DNA from: a beta proteobacterium KB13
Lineage (GTDB): Bacteria; Pseudomonadota; Gammaproteobacteria; Burkholderiales; Methylophilaceae
DNA: 64,000 nt
Assembly (NCBI GenBank): GCA_000156155.1
Contig: DS995299.1
Location: 769,827 to 833,826 of the forward strand
Direction of reading: 5' to 3'
Part shown: in pieces, positions 9,678 through 20,563 of the stretch
Layout of the letters: the number at the start of each line of letters is the position of its first letter
How positions within the stretch are numbered: position 1 is the stretch's first letter
Translations under genes and position numbers: made by a program
Notes under the pieces: model-generated
What the model was told of the DNA's origin: nothing
Seen by the model: the letters and a program-made list of their open reading frames with translations, nothing else
Database searches by the model: none

Positions 9678-12167
9678 GTGAAAGATAACATAATTACAAT
9701 TTGTAAAAATGACATTTACTTCAAAAGATTCATCCACACAAATAATTCCACACACTTCAATACCTTCACCCTATTTGAATTTATTTCAAATGAACTAAGT
9801 GTTCATTATCTTTCATCCAATGAAATTAGTAAAAAAATAGTCAATAAATTAGAGGAATATATTATCCTAGAAGAGATTGTATCCAATGAAATTGTTAGGA
9901 ACGGAAATCAATTTCTTCATGATATCGAATCACTCGTGTTTTTTGTTCAGAATGCTATAAAGAATATTCATGAGTACGACATAGATTACCAGGACGGGTC
10001 ATTCAATCTGTCCATCGAGAATAAATTTCTACGCACAGTAATCGATAAATTTAATCAATATTTACTTGACAATGATTTATTTACATATCACCAGGCAATT
10101 ATTTTCTTTATTGAAAATATCGAATTTGATAAAAAGGTCCAACTAGTTGGTTTTAACCTTGATACACCTCTGAATAAATTAATTCAGAATAAATTTAAAA
10201 CAAATGATATATCTTTTAAAAAAGAGAATAAAAACCACATCATTCAGCAATTTGACAATGAACTCCAAGAGTTTAACTATATAAGTGAAGAAATTATTCT
10301 CAAACATTCACAAGGGAAAAAAATTGCAATTATCTCTGAAGATGTCAATAAGATTGTAACAACCTTCTATCCTACACTCACAGGTCTGCAAACTTACAAC
10401 AGAGATGCAAACGGACAAGAGCAAATTGATTTAAATATCCCCAATCAAATATCGTTATCAAAATCACCAATCATTCGAAGTATTTTTACATTTTTTGATT
10501 TGCATTACGGCCAATATGTTGCAGTCGAAAAAATACGTCATTTTGTAGTCACCTGCTTTCAAAATGATCTATTACTGGTAAGCGATCTGGATGAAAAGAT
10601 CAAAATGTTTAAAAAGCATGGAATCCGAAAAATTAATCTAAAAAGGTTTAATGAAATTATAGAATCTTCTTCTATAGATAAATCATCTTTTGAAGAAATT
10701 GATAAATTACAAAATAACTTATCTTTAGCGGAATGGGGAGCATACCTTGTCAGGCTATTAAAAAATTATTTATTTCGTAATGAACTTAAAATAAATGATT
10801 CATTAATCGAGGACTTGAATATTTTTATTGATCTAATTAAAAACATTAGTTCAGTTAGAAAAAATAAAATTATTAATTATTTAGAGTTTAAAAAATACCT
10901 CAACATTATACTAAGCCAGACTCAAAAAAATTTTTTTGTATCAATCAATGCAGTTGATATTTATTCATTTAAAGATGAAGTAGTCTCACAGTATGATGAT
11001 ATATACCTCATAGATTTTATCGATCGAAAAAATCAAACCAGCTTAAGAAATCCCTTACTCCCCTTGTGTCACTTAAATAAAATAAATGATTTCAATAAGA
11101 GAAAAACTTTCACAGGTAATCAATTAAATAAATTGTCAGAAAAAGCTAATTTATCGATCTCTTATTCTTTATTAACAGACAATGTAGAAAATACAATCTC
11201 ATCATCCGTCACATTTAGTGAGATTGTCGAAAAAAAATATGAAAAAAAATATGATTTTCTTCATGAAAATAAAACATTAGCGCTTGATAATGACCACACA
11301 GACAAGGCGCTTCCCAAGGGGATAAAAAATATTCGTGGTTTGCTCGAGCGTCTACAAACTTGTCCCCGATGGGCCTTTTATGAAGATGTCCTTCACTGTA
11401 AGGACGACTCAGATCATCTCACAACAGAGTATAGTCCACGTTTACGTGGTATTTTAATTCACGAGGTACTCCATAACATCTGGATAAAGCTAAAAAACTA
11501 TCAGAATCTCGCGGAAATTAACAACTTAATGGAATTTATAAAACCTATTGTTGAGATGTCCATTGAAACAAAAAATGAATTTTCAATAATGGGTGACTCG
11601 GTAAAAAAATTTGAAATAGCAAGATGTACTTCATTGATTCAAGAGGTGCTTGAGATGGAAAAGAAAAGAATACCCTTTGCTATTAAAAGCTTGGAAGTAA
11701 AACAACAATTTGTTCATGGAGATTATTCATTTGATCTTATCAAGGATAGAGTTGATAGCGATGATAATGGAATTCATGTCATTGACTATAAAACTGGAAA
11801 ATTGCCGACAGCAAGGTCTTGGACACAATTGCCAATTAAAAATTTTCAAATCCCCTTATATTTTTTATTTACAGACTGTAAAGTCAGCACATTATTGCTT
11901 TACGAGATAAATCAAAAAAATATCGTGATCAAGAGATTTACTTTTAAGGACAATGATTACCAAATAACTGACAATATTTCCAAACAAATTATTAGCATAA
12001 ACTATGGGGATCTCAAAAACATTTGGCTGGATGAGATCAATAGCTTGATGCATCTTTACTCAGAAGGGTATTTTCCTAACACATTCGAAAAAGAGGAGGA
12101 TCTGACATATTGTGGTAGCAAAATTCTTCTTCGTCTTCCAGAAAAAAAGTATCAGTATGAGTTATAA
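9678..12167 (+). CDS. AddB-like PD-(D/E)XK nuclease, double-strand break repair
   Basis: An 829-aa protein that pairs with the UvrD-type helicase-nuclease 3 bp downstream, resembling AddB/RexB of AddAB-type exonucleases. The C-terminal third carries the nuclease domain: RLQTCPRWAFYEDVL (C562), RGILIHEVLHNIW, and the catalytic core around VIDYKTGK (D703, K705). A last cysteine, C812 (DLTYCGSK), may join C562 in a Cas4/AddB-like iron-sulfur site, but I do not see four well-placed cysteines. There is no Walker A motif at the N-terminus, so helicase activity is presumably inactive, as is common for AddB-type subunits of Proteobacteria. The start is GTG. Confidence 0.8.
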   Translation: MKDNIITICKNDIYFKRFIHTNNSTHFNTFTLFEFISNELSVHYLSSNEISKKIVNKLEEYIILEEIVSNEIVRNGNQFLHDIESLVFFVQNAIKNIHEYDIDYQDGSFNLSIENKFLRTVIDKFNQYLLDNDLFTYHQAIIFFIENIEFDKKVQLVGFNLDTPLNKLIQNKFKTNDISFKKENKNHIIQQFDNELQEFNYISEEIILKHSQGKKIAIISEDVNKIVTTFYPTLTGLQTYNRDANGQEQIDLNIPNQISLSKSPIIRSIFTFFDLHYGQYVAVEKIRHFVVTCFQNDLLLVSDLDEKIKMFKKHGIRKINLKRFNEIIESSSIDKSSFEEIDKLQNNLSLAEWGAYLVRLLKNYLFRNELKINDSLIEDLNIFIDLIKNISSVRKNKIINYLEFKKYLNIILSQTQKNFFVSINAVDIYSFKDEVVSQYDDIYLIDFIDRKNQTSLRNPLLPLCHLNKINDFNKRKTFTGNQLNKLSEKANLSISYSLLTDNVENTISSSVTFSEIVEKKYEKKYDFLHENKTLALDNDHTDKALPKGIKNIRGLLERLQTCPRWAFYEDVLHCKDDSDHLTTEYSPRLRGILIHEVLHNIWIKLKNYQNLAEINNLMEFIKPIVEMSIETKNEFSIMGDSVKKFEIARCTSLIQEVLEMEKKRIPFAIKSLEVKQQFVHGDYSFDLIKDRVDSDDNGIHVIDYKTGKLPTARSWTQLPIKNFQIPLYFLFTDCKVSTLLLYEINQKNIVIKRFTFKDNDYQITDNISKQIISINYGDLKNIWLDEINSLMHLYSEGYFPNTFEKEEDLTYCGSKILLRLPEKKYQYEL

Positions 12168-12170
12168 CAA

Positions 12171-15100
12171 ATGAGTAGTAATGACATTCAAAATAGGATT
12201 AAGTGTCTAGACTTGAAGTCAATAATCGTTCAAGCCCCAGCAGGTTCTGGCAAAACTGAATTATTAACACAGCGCTTTATAAAACTCCTCGCACATGTCA
12301 ATTCACCAAGAGAGATTTTGGCTGTTACCTTCACAAATAAAGCTGCAGCTGAAATGAAAAACCGAATAACGAATTATCTTCAAAATAAAACTACGCCTAA
12401 AAATGACACGACAAAAAAATTAATTGATCTTTTAAATAAAGAAATCGCAAGAAGAGGAATTACTGTAGATGAAATCATCTCAGAGTTTAATATCCTAACC
12501 ATTGACGCACTTAACCAACAAATTATCAATTCCACCCCCCTGCTCACTCAGTATGGATACCAGTCATCTATCATTGAAGATCCTTCCCCCATCCATTCTG
12601 AGATCATAAAAAAAGTTATTTATGCAGAGAGTAATTCAGATCATATTCATAAAATGCTTCATACATTAAACATTGAATTCCCCCAGCTCGAAAAATATTT
12701 ATTGGAGCTCATGACAAATAGGGATAAGTGGATCCACTATATCTTTGATGATGAAAATAGTAACGAATTTAATAAATATATCCAGCAAGAGGAGGAAGAG
12801 TCCCTTACACATTTACAAAAAATTTTTAAGCTTAAGGACTCAATACGTTCGAAAAAAAGTGAATTGCTCCACTTTATTGAGTCGATTTACACCAAACAAA
12901 AAAGCATAAGAAAAAATATTAAAGAGGAGGATTTGGCATTCTTTAAAAAAAATTCAGTCAGTAATGACATTGCAAATGTGGAGTGGCCAGATTTTGAATG
13001 CTTTGAGAAAGAGTACTACTTTCTAAATATTTCTAACTTGCAGCAGAGCGACATCATACAGACTTTAGCACCAATCCTCAAAGAAGCATATGCAAGAATC
13101 AAATTGTACTTCAGTCAAAATAAGGTAATTGATTTTCCTGAAATTACCCTACAGGCTTTACTAGCTCTTAAAAATGAATCAGGGTTTACTGATTTAAAAA
13201 GCTACCTGAACATAAAGTATTCTCATATCCTAGTCGATGAATTTCAGGATACAAATAAAAACCAGTTACAATTATTTGAATACCTAACTCATGAATGGGG
13301 GCCTGAAAATACTTTTTTTTGTGTGGGCGATCCAATGCAGTCGATTTACCGATTTCGACAATCAGACGTAAGAATTTTTTTGGATGTTATAAAAAATGGG
13401 GTTGGGAAGATAAAGTTAAACCATATAATCCTTTCAGTAAACAACAGATCAAAAAGTCGCCTAATTCATTGGTTTAACTCACGCTTTTCTAAAATTTTTA
13501 CAGAACAAAATATTGATAATGGAAGTATTCAATATCAATTATGCAACCCTAGAATTGAGGATGACAGTGGCTCAATAAATTTTTTATCATACAGTTCTGA
13601 GTCATCCTCAAAGTCTTCAGACATTGAGGCAGAATTAATCTGCCGGCAGATATTGGCTAGTCAACATGAATCTATTGCTGTAATTGCAAGGTCACGAAAT
13701 CATCTGAAACCAATTGTTTCTTATATCAAAAAAAATTATGCTAAACAGATTCCAATCAATGCGATCGAGCTCGAATCTTTAATTAATCACCAATGTGTGC
13801 AAGATATTCTTGCATTGACATTAGCGATCTTTGATTTTAGTGATCGTACCCATTGGATTGCCACAATCCAGTCACCGTTATGTGGATTAGCAATTAAAGA
13901 TCTCCATATCCTTTTTGCCAATAAGGATGAGAATATTTGGAAACTGATTAATTCTGAAAAAGTTAATGAATTAAACAGTGATAGCCAAAAAAGAATTAAG
14001 AACTTAATTAAGATAATTGAAATTCATTATTCTTCTATGCACTCGGCTAAGTGGAGTGAAATTATTAGAACATTGTGGGTAGACTTAGCTGGAATTAAAT
14101 CTTTATATGTTAAAGAGGATATCGAATATATAGATTACTATTTACGTATCCTACAGAATTTCGATACGAATGAAATAGACAAAGAAGTTTTAATTAAAAC
14201 TGTTACTGAAACCATGGTATCGGATGTAAATAGTAATAAAAAAGCTGTTTCTTTTTTAACTATCCACAAATCAAAAGGATTAGAATTCGATCACGTCATT
14301 ATTCCGTGTATAGATAAATCCACCCGACCCAATATCCCCTCATTGGTCAATTTTGATCACATGGATGGGGCAAATAAAAATATCTCATCCATCAAAATCA
14401 ATGATGATGTAATCTACTCATTACACGGCTACCATGAACAAAAAAATAAAATTAGAGAGCATAATGAATTAAAAAGACTGCTCTATGTCGCTGTTACCCG
14501 CGCTGTCAATCAGCTCGATCTTATAGCAGAAATAAATCAAACTACCAAGAAAAATACTTTCTTACATTTTCTTTGGGATGATTTTTATTCAACAGATCCT
14601 CAAAATATTGAGGTTGATGCCCCTTCAAGCAAATATGAAAAATTTTCACCAAATTTATTTAATATCCCCTTATCGGAATATATTAATGACAAGAAAAAAA
14701 GTTTAGACAAATTTTTACCTATTTCTGTTAAAGAAAAATATAGTATTGAGACCGAAGAAATCTATGTGGGCATCATCATTCATAAATATCTTGAATTGTT
14801 ACATAAAAATTTAAAAATACATCACCATGTTCAATTTATAGAAAAAATGCTGAATAGTTTGAATGTCGATAAATCTCTGAATCACAAGGAGATCGTTAAT
14901 GAATCAATGACTTGTATTAACAATATCCACCAAACTGAATCAGGACAAAAGATTTTAAAAAAATATGATAACGATCAATGTGAACTCAAGATTTCAGTTC
15001 CAAATAAAGATCAAACAAACTACCGTGTAGATAGGACATTTTTAATTAATAATGAACGTTGGATTATTGACTACAAATACCACAAAGAAGAACACAAGTT

Positions 15101-15218
15101 AAACTCATTAGCGCTGAATTATAAGAATCAATTGAATCGTTATGCTTCCTTTTTCAATGATCATAAGATAAGACAATTTATTTATTTTTTAAAACAAGGT
15201 GAGTTAATTGAGATTTAG
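12171..15218 (+). CDS. UvrD/Rep-family helicase with C-terminal nuclease domain (AddA-like)
   Basis: Superfamily 1A helicase of 1015 aa. Walker A APAGSGKT is at residues 22-29, the Walker B motif VDEFQDTN has D356 and E357, then VGDPMQSIYRFRQSD, LTIHKSKGLEFDHVI and motif VI LLYVAVTRA. Near the C-terminus VDRTFLINNERWIIDYKY (D967, K969) is a PD-(D/E)XK nuclease core, as in AddA/RecB. With the AddB-like gene in front it should form a heterodimeric exonuclease that resects double-strand breaks for RecA. No recBCD genes are visible here. The stop codon overlaps that of mfd on the other strand by 4 bp. Confidence 0.9.
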   Translation: MSSNDIQNRIKCLDLKSIIVQAPAGSGKTELLTQRFIKLLAHVNSPREILAVTFTNKAAAEMKNRITNYLQNKTTPKNDTTKKLIDLLNKEIARRGITVDEIISEFNILTIDALNQQIINSTPLLTQYGYQSSIIEDPSPIHSEIIKKVIYAESNSDHIHKMLHTLNIEFPQLEKYLLELMTNRDKWIHYIFDDENSNEFNKYIQQEEEESLTHLQKIFKLKDSIRSKKSELLHFIESIYTKQKSIRKNIKEEDLAFFKKNSVSNDIANVEWPDFECFEKEYYFLNISNLQQSDIIQTLAPILKEAYARIKLYFSQNKVIDFPEITLQALLALKNESGFTDLKSYLNIKYSHILVDEFQDTNKNQLQLFEYLTHEWGPENTFFCVGDPMQSIYRFRQSDVRIFLDVIKNGVGKIKLNHIILSVNNRSKSRLIHWFNSRFSKIFTEQNIDNGSIQYQLCNPRIEDDSGSINFLSYSSESSSKSSDIEAELICRQILASQHESIAVIARSRNHLKPIVSYIKKNYAKQIPINAIELESLINHQCVQDILALTLAIFDFSDRTHWIATIQSPLCGLAIKDLHILFANKDENIWKLINSEKVNELNSDSQKRIKNLIKIIEIHYSSMHSAKWSEIIRTLWVDLAGIKSLYVKEDIEYIDYYLRILQNFDTNEIDKEVLIKTVTETMVSDVNSNKKAVSFLTIHKSKGLEFDHVIIPCIDKSTRPNIPSLVNFDHMDGANKNISSIKINDDVIYSLHGYHEQKNKIREHNELKRLLYVAVTRAVNQLDLIAEINQTTKKNTFLHFLWDDFYSTDPQNIEVDAPSSKYEKFSPNLFNIPLSEYINDKKKSLDKFLPISVKEKYSIETEEIYVGIIIHKYLELLHKNLKIHHHVQFIEKMLNSLNVDKSLNHKEIVNESMTCINNIHQTESGQKILKKYDNDQCELKISVPNKDQTNYRVDRTFLINNERWIIDYKYHKEEHKLNSLALNYKNQLNRYASFFNDHKIRQFIYFLKQGELIEI

Positions 15219-18200
15219 TCCTTAATTTCGCCTACAAGGGATTTAATATTATTCAGCTTATCAAACGGGTCCTCAAAATCACCTGCCAAGGTTATCTTAT
15301 TGGGCCCATCAAGCTTAATGTGTTTATTTGTCTGGACCAGATCAATGATCTTTAATGGATCAAGGTTATTCTTTTCCCTAAAATTCAAACTAATAGTTTT
15401 CTTTCCAGCATCAATTTTGGTCACGTCTAAATCTTTAGTTATTATGCGAATATGATGAATGATAAACAAATTTTCAGTCTGCTCAGGAGCAACTCCAAAA
15501 CGATCAATGAGCTCTTCTTTAATCATTTGTAAATCTTCTAATGACTCACATGATGACAGCCTTTTATAGATCACAAGACGTTCATTAGGGTCGCCACAGT
15601 ATTGATTTGTCAGTATCGCTGGGGCATGGATATTAATATCATTGTTCTCGTTATAGTCGGCATTAATATCAAGCGTCTCATTATTTTTTAGGTGAGTCAC
15701 GGCCCGATTAAGCATCTTTAAATACATTGAAAAACCAATTTCATGAATCTCGCCACTTTGTTGGTCTCCTAATATTTCTCCAGCACCACGAATCTCAAGA
15801 TCATGCATCGCTAAGAAATAGCCAGAGCCTAAATCTTCAAGATACTGGATAGCTTCTAATCTTTTTTTGGCTTTACTAGTAAGGCTTCGATTTTCGTCAA
15901 TTAGTAAGTATGCAAAAGCTTGATGATGCGAACGACCAACTCGACCCCTTAATTGATGCAATTGGGATAATCCAAAGCGGTCTGCATTGTTAATAATAAT
16001 TGTATTTGAGGTAGGTATGTCGATACCTGTCTCAATAATGGTTGTGCACAGTAACAAGTTAAATCTTTGCTGATGGAAATCCTGCATAACCCTTTCAAGC
16101 TCTTTTTCTTTCATCTGGCCATGAGCAATGGCCACTTTTGCATCAGGCATAATTTTTGTTAATTTTTCACTGATTGCATAGATTGAACTTACATCATTAT
16201 GTAAAAAGTAAGCTTGACCTCCACGATTGAATTCCCTTGTTAGGGCTTCTTTGATTATTCCTTCTGAAAAACTCTTAACCATGGTCTTGATTGACAATCT
16301 TTTTTGAGGGGGTGTGGAGATGATTGAAAAATCTCGTAAGCCCTCAAGCGACATAGACAGAGTTCGTGGTATGGGTGTAGCGGTTAAAGCCAGGAAGTCG
16401 GTATTTGTTTTAAACTTCTTAAGCATTTCCTTTTGACGAACGCCAAAACGATGCTCTTCATCAACAATAATAAGGCCAATGTTATCTATTTTTATATCTT
16501 TTTGTAATAAACGGTGTGTGCCGATGACAATATCTACTTTTCCATTAGCCAGTTTTTCTAGAACCTCATTTTGCTGCTTATTACTCTTAAATCTTGAGAT
16601 TTCCTCAATCTCAACAGGAAATGAGCTAAATCGATCAACAAAGTTATTATAATGTTGGCTAGCAAGCAGAGTTGTTGGCACTAATATGATTACCTGACGA
16701 TTATTCATAATAGATATAAACGCTGCTCGCATTGCCACCTCAGTTTTACCAAAACCAACATCACCACAGATAAGACGGTCCATTGGTCTTGCAGATTCCA
16801 TGTCTTTGATTACAGACTCAATTGCCAGCATTTGATCTGGCGTTTCCTCAAAGGGAAATTCGTTCGCAAATTTCTGATACTCAAGGAAGTCAATTTTTGA
16901 CACCAGACCCTTCTTCTTTTCTCTTAGCGCATATAAATTTAAAAGTTCTGCTGCTGTGTCATAGACCTGTTTTAACGCTTTTCTTTTTTCTTTTTCCCAC
17001 TGCCCTGAACCCAATTTATGCAATGGTGCCGATTCGATGGGTCCGCCTGTATATCTAGAAATGGAATTTAACTGGGTGACGGGGACATACAGCTTGTCCT
17101 CTTTTTCATAAGTTAACAATAAAAATTCATTTATTGAGCCCAGCATATCTAATTGGACAAGGCCTTGATAGCGACCGACTCCATGATTCTCATGGACAAC
17201 AGGATCACCAACTGATATCTCAGAAAGGTCTTTAATTACAACCTCAGCATTATAATCCTTGCTTTTATATTTTGATTTTTCTTGATGAATGAAATCAGGA
17301 AATAAATCATACTCGGTGAATACCTCAAAATATTCATCAGAAAATCCCTCTTTTAAAGGAGATTGAATAAGCAGATGATCAATTACTGGATCTAAAATGT
17401 TAATACTTTCAGATCTCTTTAAACTAAGGTCACACTCGGTCAGCATCTTATGAATTGTTTCTCTTCGACCTAAGCTCTCAGCCGAAATGATTATTTTTTT
17501 TGGGCATTGGTTAATGTAATCCGCTATATTTTTATAGCCGTCCTTATAATCAATAGTGATTTTAGGTAGCGGATTATCAATTACATCAAAATTAAGATTT
17601 TTAAAACGATTTAAGTCCTGATGAAATTTTACAGAATCCATCATAATTTCTTCTGGATTCAATATAGGTCGCTCAATGTCGTATGCATACATCTTGAATC
17701 TTGTTTGAGCATCAAGCCAATAATGATCTATGCTGGATGATAGTTTAAAAGGAACATCAATTAATGTGTCATCAGGAAGATAATCAAAAATTGTATTTGT
17801 CTCTTGATAGAAAAGTGGTAAGTACCATTCCATTCCAGCAAAGGGGATCTTATTCGATATGTTTGTATAAATCGGCGACTTACTTGGATCACCAGAAAAT
17901 CTTTCACGATAATTTTTTCTAAAAGTTTCAATAGATAATTCAGTCAGCGGACATTCTCGCGCCGGTAGAATTTCAATCTTGTTTGTTGGGTAAATACTTT
18001 TTTGCGTTTCAACGTCAAAGGTTTTTATGCTTTCTATTTCAGTATCAAAAAAATCTATCCTATAAGGAATGGTAGATCCCATAGGAAATAAATCAATCAA
18101 TCCTCCCCTTACCGCAAATTCACCTGGATGGAAGACCTTCTGGACATTGATGTATCCATTCTCTATCAAAACCATTTTTAAGGACTCTAGATCGACCTTT

Positions 18201-18577
18201 TGTCCCTTGCTATAAAAAAAACTGTTCTGCGTGATGTATTGTTTTGGAGGCAAATGGTTTAATGCTGATGTTGCTGGAATAATTAAAATATCAAAAGCTT
18301 TCTGGGTGACTAAAAATAGTGACTTTAAACGATCTGAGATTAGGTCAGGATGGGGTGAAACGCTATCGTAAGGCAACGTTTCCCAATCAGGGATCATAGA
18401 AACCACAAGATTTTGATTAAACCAGAGCATTTCCTGCTGAAGCCTTGCAGCAACATAACTATCTTTAGTGAAAATAACTAACGGAGTATTTTTTGCGCTT
18501 AGTTCAGAACAATAAAATTTTATTATCTGGTAAGCGTAAGATGTGTAATTCAGTATATTTTTTGTATTTGTATTCAT
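15215..18577 (-). CDS. mfd: Transcription-repair coupling factor
   Basis: ATP-dependent translocase that removes RNA polymerase stalled at lesions and recruits UvrA. The length of 1120 aa is close to the usual 1150. In order: UvrB-like N-terminal region (about 1-330), the RNA-polymerase interaction domain around VGDPVVHENHGVGRYQG, helicase motifs CGDVGFGKTE (K611) and DEEHRFG (D706-E707), LTATPIPRTL, and the TRCF C-terminal domain. Its start is 44 bp from rpiA on the opposite strand. It ends in a tail-to-tail overlap with the AddA-like gene, giving a three-gene DNA repair block. Confidence 0.97.
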   Translation of the reverse strand: MNTNTKNILNYTSYAYQIIKFYCSELSAKNTPLVIFTKDSYVAARLQQEMLWFNQNLVVSMIPDWETLPYDSVSPHPDLISDRLKSLFLVTQKAFDILIIPATSALNHLPPKQYITQNSFFYSKGQKVDLESLKMVLIENGYINVQKVFHPGEFAVRGGLIDLFPMGSTIPYRIDFFDTEIESIKTFDVETQKSIYPTNKIEILPARECPLTELSIETFRKNYRERFSGDPSKSPIYTNISNKIPFAGMEWYLPLFYQETNTIFDYLPDDTLIDVPFKLSSSIDHYWLDAQTRFKMYAYDIERPILNPEEIMMDSVKFHQDLNRFKNLNFDVIDNPLPKITIDYKDGYKNIADYINQCPKKIIISAESLGRRETIHKMLTECDLSLKRSESINILDPVIDHLLIQSPLKEGFSDEYFEVFTEYDLFPDFIHQEKSKYKSKDYNAEVVIKDLSEISVGDPVVHENHGVGRYQGLVQLDMLGSINEFLLLTYEKEDKLYVPVTQLNSISRYTGGPIESAPLHKLGSGQWEKEKRKALKQVYDTAAELLNLYALREKKKGLVSKIDFLEYQKFANEFPFEETPDQMLAIESVIKDMESARPMDRLICGDVGFGKTEVAMRAAFISIMNNRQVIILVPTTLLASQHYNNFVDRFSSFPVEIEEISRFKSNKQQNEVLEKLANGKVDIVIGTHRLLQKDIKIDNIGLIIVDEEHRFGVRQKEMLKKFKTNTDFLALTATPIPRTLSMSLEGLRDFSIISTPPQKRLSIKTMVKSFSEGIIKEALTREFNRGGQAYFLHNDVSSIYAISEKLTKIMPDAKVAIAHGQMKEKELERVMQDFHQQRFNLLLCTTIIETGIDIPTSNTIIINNADRFGLSQLHQLRGRVGRSHHQAFAYLLIDENRSLTSKAKKRLEAIQYLEDLGSGYFLAMHDLEIRGAGEILGDQQSGEIHEIGFSMYLKMLNRAVTHLKNNETLDINADYNENNDINIHAPAILTNQYCGDPNERLVIYKRLSSCESLEDLQMIKEELIDRFGVAPEQTENLFIIHHIRIITKDLDVTKIDAGKKTISLNFREKNNLDPLKIIDLVQTNKHIKLDGPNKITLAGDFEDPFDKLNNIKSLVGEIKD

Positions 18578-18599
18578 TTGGCTTTAAAATTAAGCAGTC

Positions 18600-18609
18600 A
18601 TTATAAACA
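18600..18609. promoter_or_regulatory. ATTATAAACA element, mfd / rpiA divergent gap
   Basis: The decamer contains a plus-strand TATAAA (18602-18607), 14 bases before the rpiA ATG, and a minus-strand TATAAT (18605-18600), 22 bases before the mfd ATG. The same decamer sits in the traB/aat and fabA/mxaR divergent gaps. No strong -35 hexamer is apparent on either side. Confidence 0.35.
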
Positions 18610-18621
18610 CATTCAATCGAC

Positions 18622-19293
18622 ATGGAAGATAAAGAAATTATTGCTATAAAAGCACTCGATTATGTAACCGATAATTCTATGATCGGATTAGGGACCGGAT
18701 CAACAGCAAATTTTTTTATTAAACACCTTGCCAATAAAATTAAGAATGAAAGATTAAATATCCAGGTTGTGGCAAGCTCCACCGTATCTGAAATAGAAGC
18801 CCAAAGAAATAAATTAAATTTGATTGGTATCGATACACTAGAGACTCTTGATCTCTATGTGGATGGTGCGGACGAAATTACGAATGATTTAAATGTACTA
18901 AAAGGACGTGGCTATGATTTAGTGAAAGAGAAGATACTTGCCCAGAGTGCTAAGAAATTTATCATAATTGCAGACCATTCAAAGAGGGTTAATCGTATTG
19001 GAGAAAATTATCCAATTCCTATTGAGGTCTTAAAAAGTACTTGGAGATTAAGTAAAAAAATTCTGGATAAATTTGGTCAGGGAAGCTTAAGAAAAAATGC
19101 AGCTGGAGATGCATATGCCATCTCATCTGCTGGGAATTATATTTTTGATTACTCTTTTGATGAAATGCCTTTAAGAGATTTACATGAAAAAATCTTATCT
19201 AGCCCAGGGGTTATTGAAACTGGTATTTTTTATGCCATCACTGACTGTGCCCTTATTGTTGATAATGGGCACATTGAAATACTTTCTAAATAG
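18622..19293 (+). CDS. rpiA: Ribose-5-phosphate isomerase A
   Basis: Interconverts ribulose-5-phosphate and ribose-5-phosphate, feeding the pentose-phosphate and ribulose-monophosphate routes. The 223-aa protein keeps the phosphate loop GTGSTA (25-30), DGADE (81-85), K94, E103 and K121, all at the same numbering as the E. coli catalytic residues. The usual glycine-rich KGGGGAL loop reads KGRGYDL (94-100), an unusual substitution next to the active site. The gene overlaps serS tail-to-tail by 8 bp. Confidence 0.95.
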   Translation: MEDKEIIAIKALDYVTDNSMIGLGTGSTANFFIKHLANKIKNERLNIQVVASSTVSEIEAQRNKLNLIGIDTLETLDLYVDGADEITNDLNVLKGRGYDLVKEKILAQSAKKFIIIADHSKRVNRIGENYPIPIEVLKSTWRLSKKILDKFGQGSLRKNAAGDAYAISSAGNYIFDYSFDEMPLRDLHEKILSSPGVIETGIFYAITDCALIVDNGHIEILSK

Positions 19294-20563
19294 AAATCGT
19301 CGTTTTATTTTTCATATAAGGTTGTAATGCCGATGGAATGTTAATAGAACCATCTGCCTTTTGATTATTTTCCATTATGGCCACAAGCGTTCGACCTACC
19401 GCAAGGCCTGAGCCGTTCAGTGTATGGACTAGTGTATTCTTACCCTCTTGATTTTTAAAGCGAGCTTTTAGTCTTCTTGCTTGAAAATCCTCACAATTTG
19501 AGATTGAAGAAATTTCTCGATACTGCTCTTGTGACGGAAGCCAAACCTCAATATCGTATGTTTTCGCGGCTCCAAAACCCATGTCACCAGATGAGAGTGT
19601 CATTACTCGATATGGTAAATCAAGGGCTTTTAGAATATTTTCTGCATGAGAAAGCATCTCTTCCAATGCCTCGTAGCTTAATTCTGGTTTGGTTATTTGA
19701 ACCATCTCGACCTTATCAAACTGATGTTGACGAATCATCCCCCTGGTATCTTTACCATACGAGCCTGCCTCGGATCTAAAGCATGGGGTATGTGCAGTCA
19801 TCCTGATAGGCAAGTGCTTTGCATCAATAATCTCATCTCGCACAGAATTTGTGAGAGAAACCTCTGAAGTTGGAATTAGGTATAAGCTTTCATCATCATT
19901 CTTCTGAGTGACAAACAAATCATCACCAAACTTAGGTAACTGACCCGTACCCAATAAAGAATCGCCATTCACCAGGTATGGGGTGTAGTATTCAGTGTAT
20001 CCATGATTTTCGGTATGTGTATCAATCATAAATTGACCGATTGCGCGATGCAGCCTGGCAATATCATTTTTCATGAAAACAAAACGAGAGCCCGAAACTT
20101 TAGCGGCTGTATCAAAATCGAGTCCAAGAGGTGCGCCTAGATCAACATGATCTTTAACCTCAAAATCAAATTCAGGGAGTGTGCCAACCTCTTTTACTAA
20201 TTCGTTACTTGTTTCATCAGGGCCCAATGGGACTGACTCATGGGGCACATTCGGAATGAGAAGTAAAAAGTTATTTAATTTTTCTTGGATTAATGCAAGT
20301 TGTAATTCAAATTCTTTTGATTGTGCTGATATGTTGGAGACTTTATTCAGGACGTCACTAGCATCCTTACCTTGAGACTTTAATACACCAACCTGTTTTG
20401 AAAGATCATTTCTTTCTTGTTGGAGTTCTTGGGTTTTTATTTGAATACGTTTTCTCTCTTCTTCGAGCGAATTAAAAAAATTAACATCTAAGTCAAACCC
20501 TCTATGTTTTAAAATTTTTTCTAATGACCCTATGTCATTTCTCAGCAAGCTAATATCAATCAT
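19286..20563 (-). CDS. serS: Seryl-tRNA synthetase
   Basis: Class II aminoacyl-tRNA synthetase, 425 aa. Residues 1-105 form the tRNA-binding coiled coil ([20 protein letters not shown]). Class II motif 2 is [21 protein letters not shown] and motif 3 [17 protein letters not shown]. The gene is last in the run ftsK-lolA-rarA-serS, overlapping rarA by 8 bp, the same order seen in many gamma- and betaproteobacteria. Confidence 0.98.
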   Translation of the reverse strand: MIDISLLRNDIGSLEKILKHRGFDLDVNFFNSLEEERKRIQIKTQELQQERNDLSKQVGVLKSQGKDASDVLNKVSNISAQSKEFELQLALIQEKLNNFLLLIPNVPHESVPLGPDETSNELVKEVGTLPEFDFEVKDHVDLGAPLGLDFDTAAKVSGSRFVFMKNDIARLHRAIGQFMIDTHTENHGYTEYYTPYLVNGDSLLGTGQLPKFGDDLFVTQKNDDESLYLIPTSEVSLTNSVRDEIIDAKHLPIRMTAHTPCFRSEAGSYGKDTRGMIRQHQFDKVEMVQITKPELSYEALEEMLSHAENILKALDLPYRVMTLSSGDMGFGAAKTYDIEVWLPSQEQYREISSISNCEDFQARRLKARFKNQEGKNTLVHTLNGSGLAVGRTLVAIMENNQKADGSINIPSALQPYMKNKTTISI

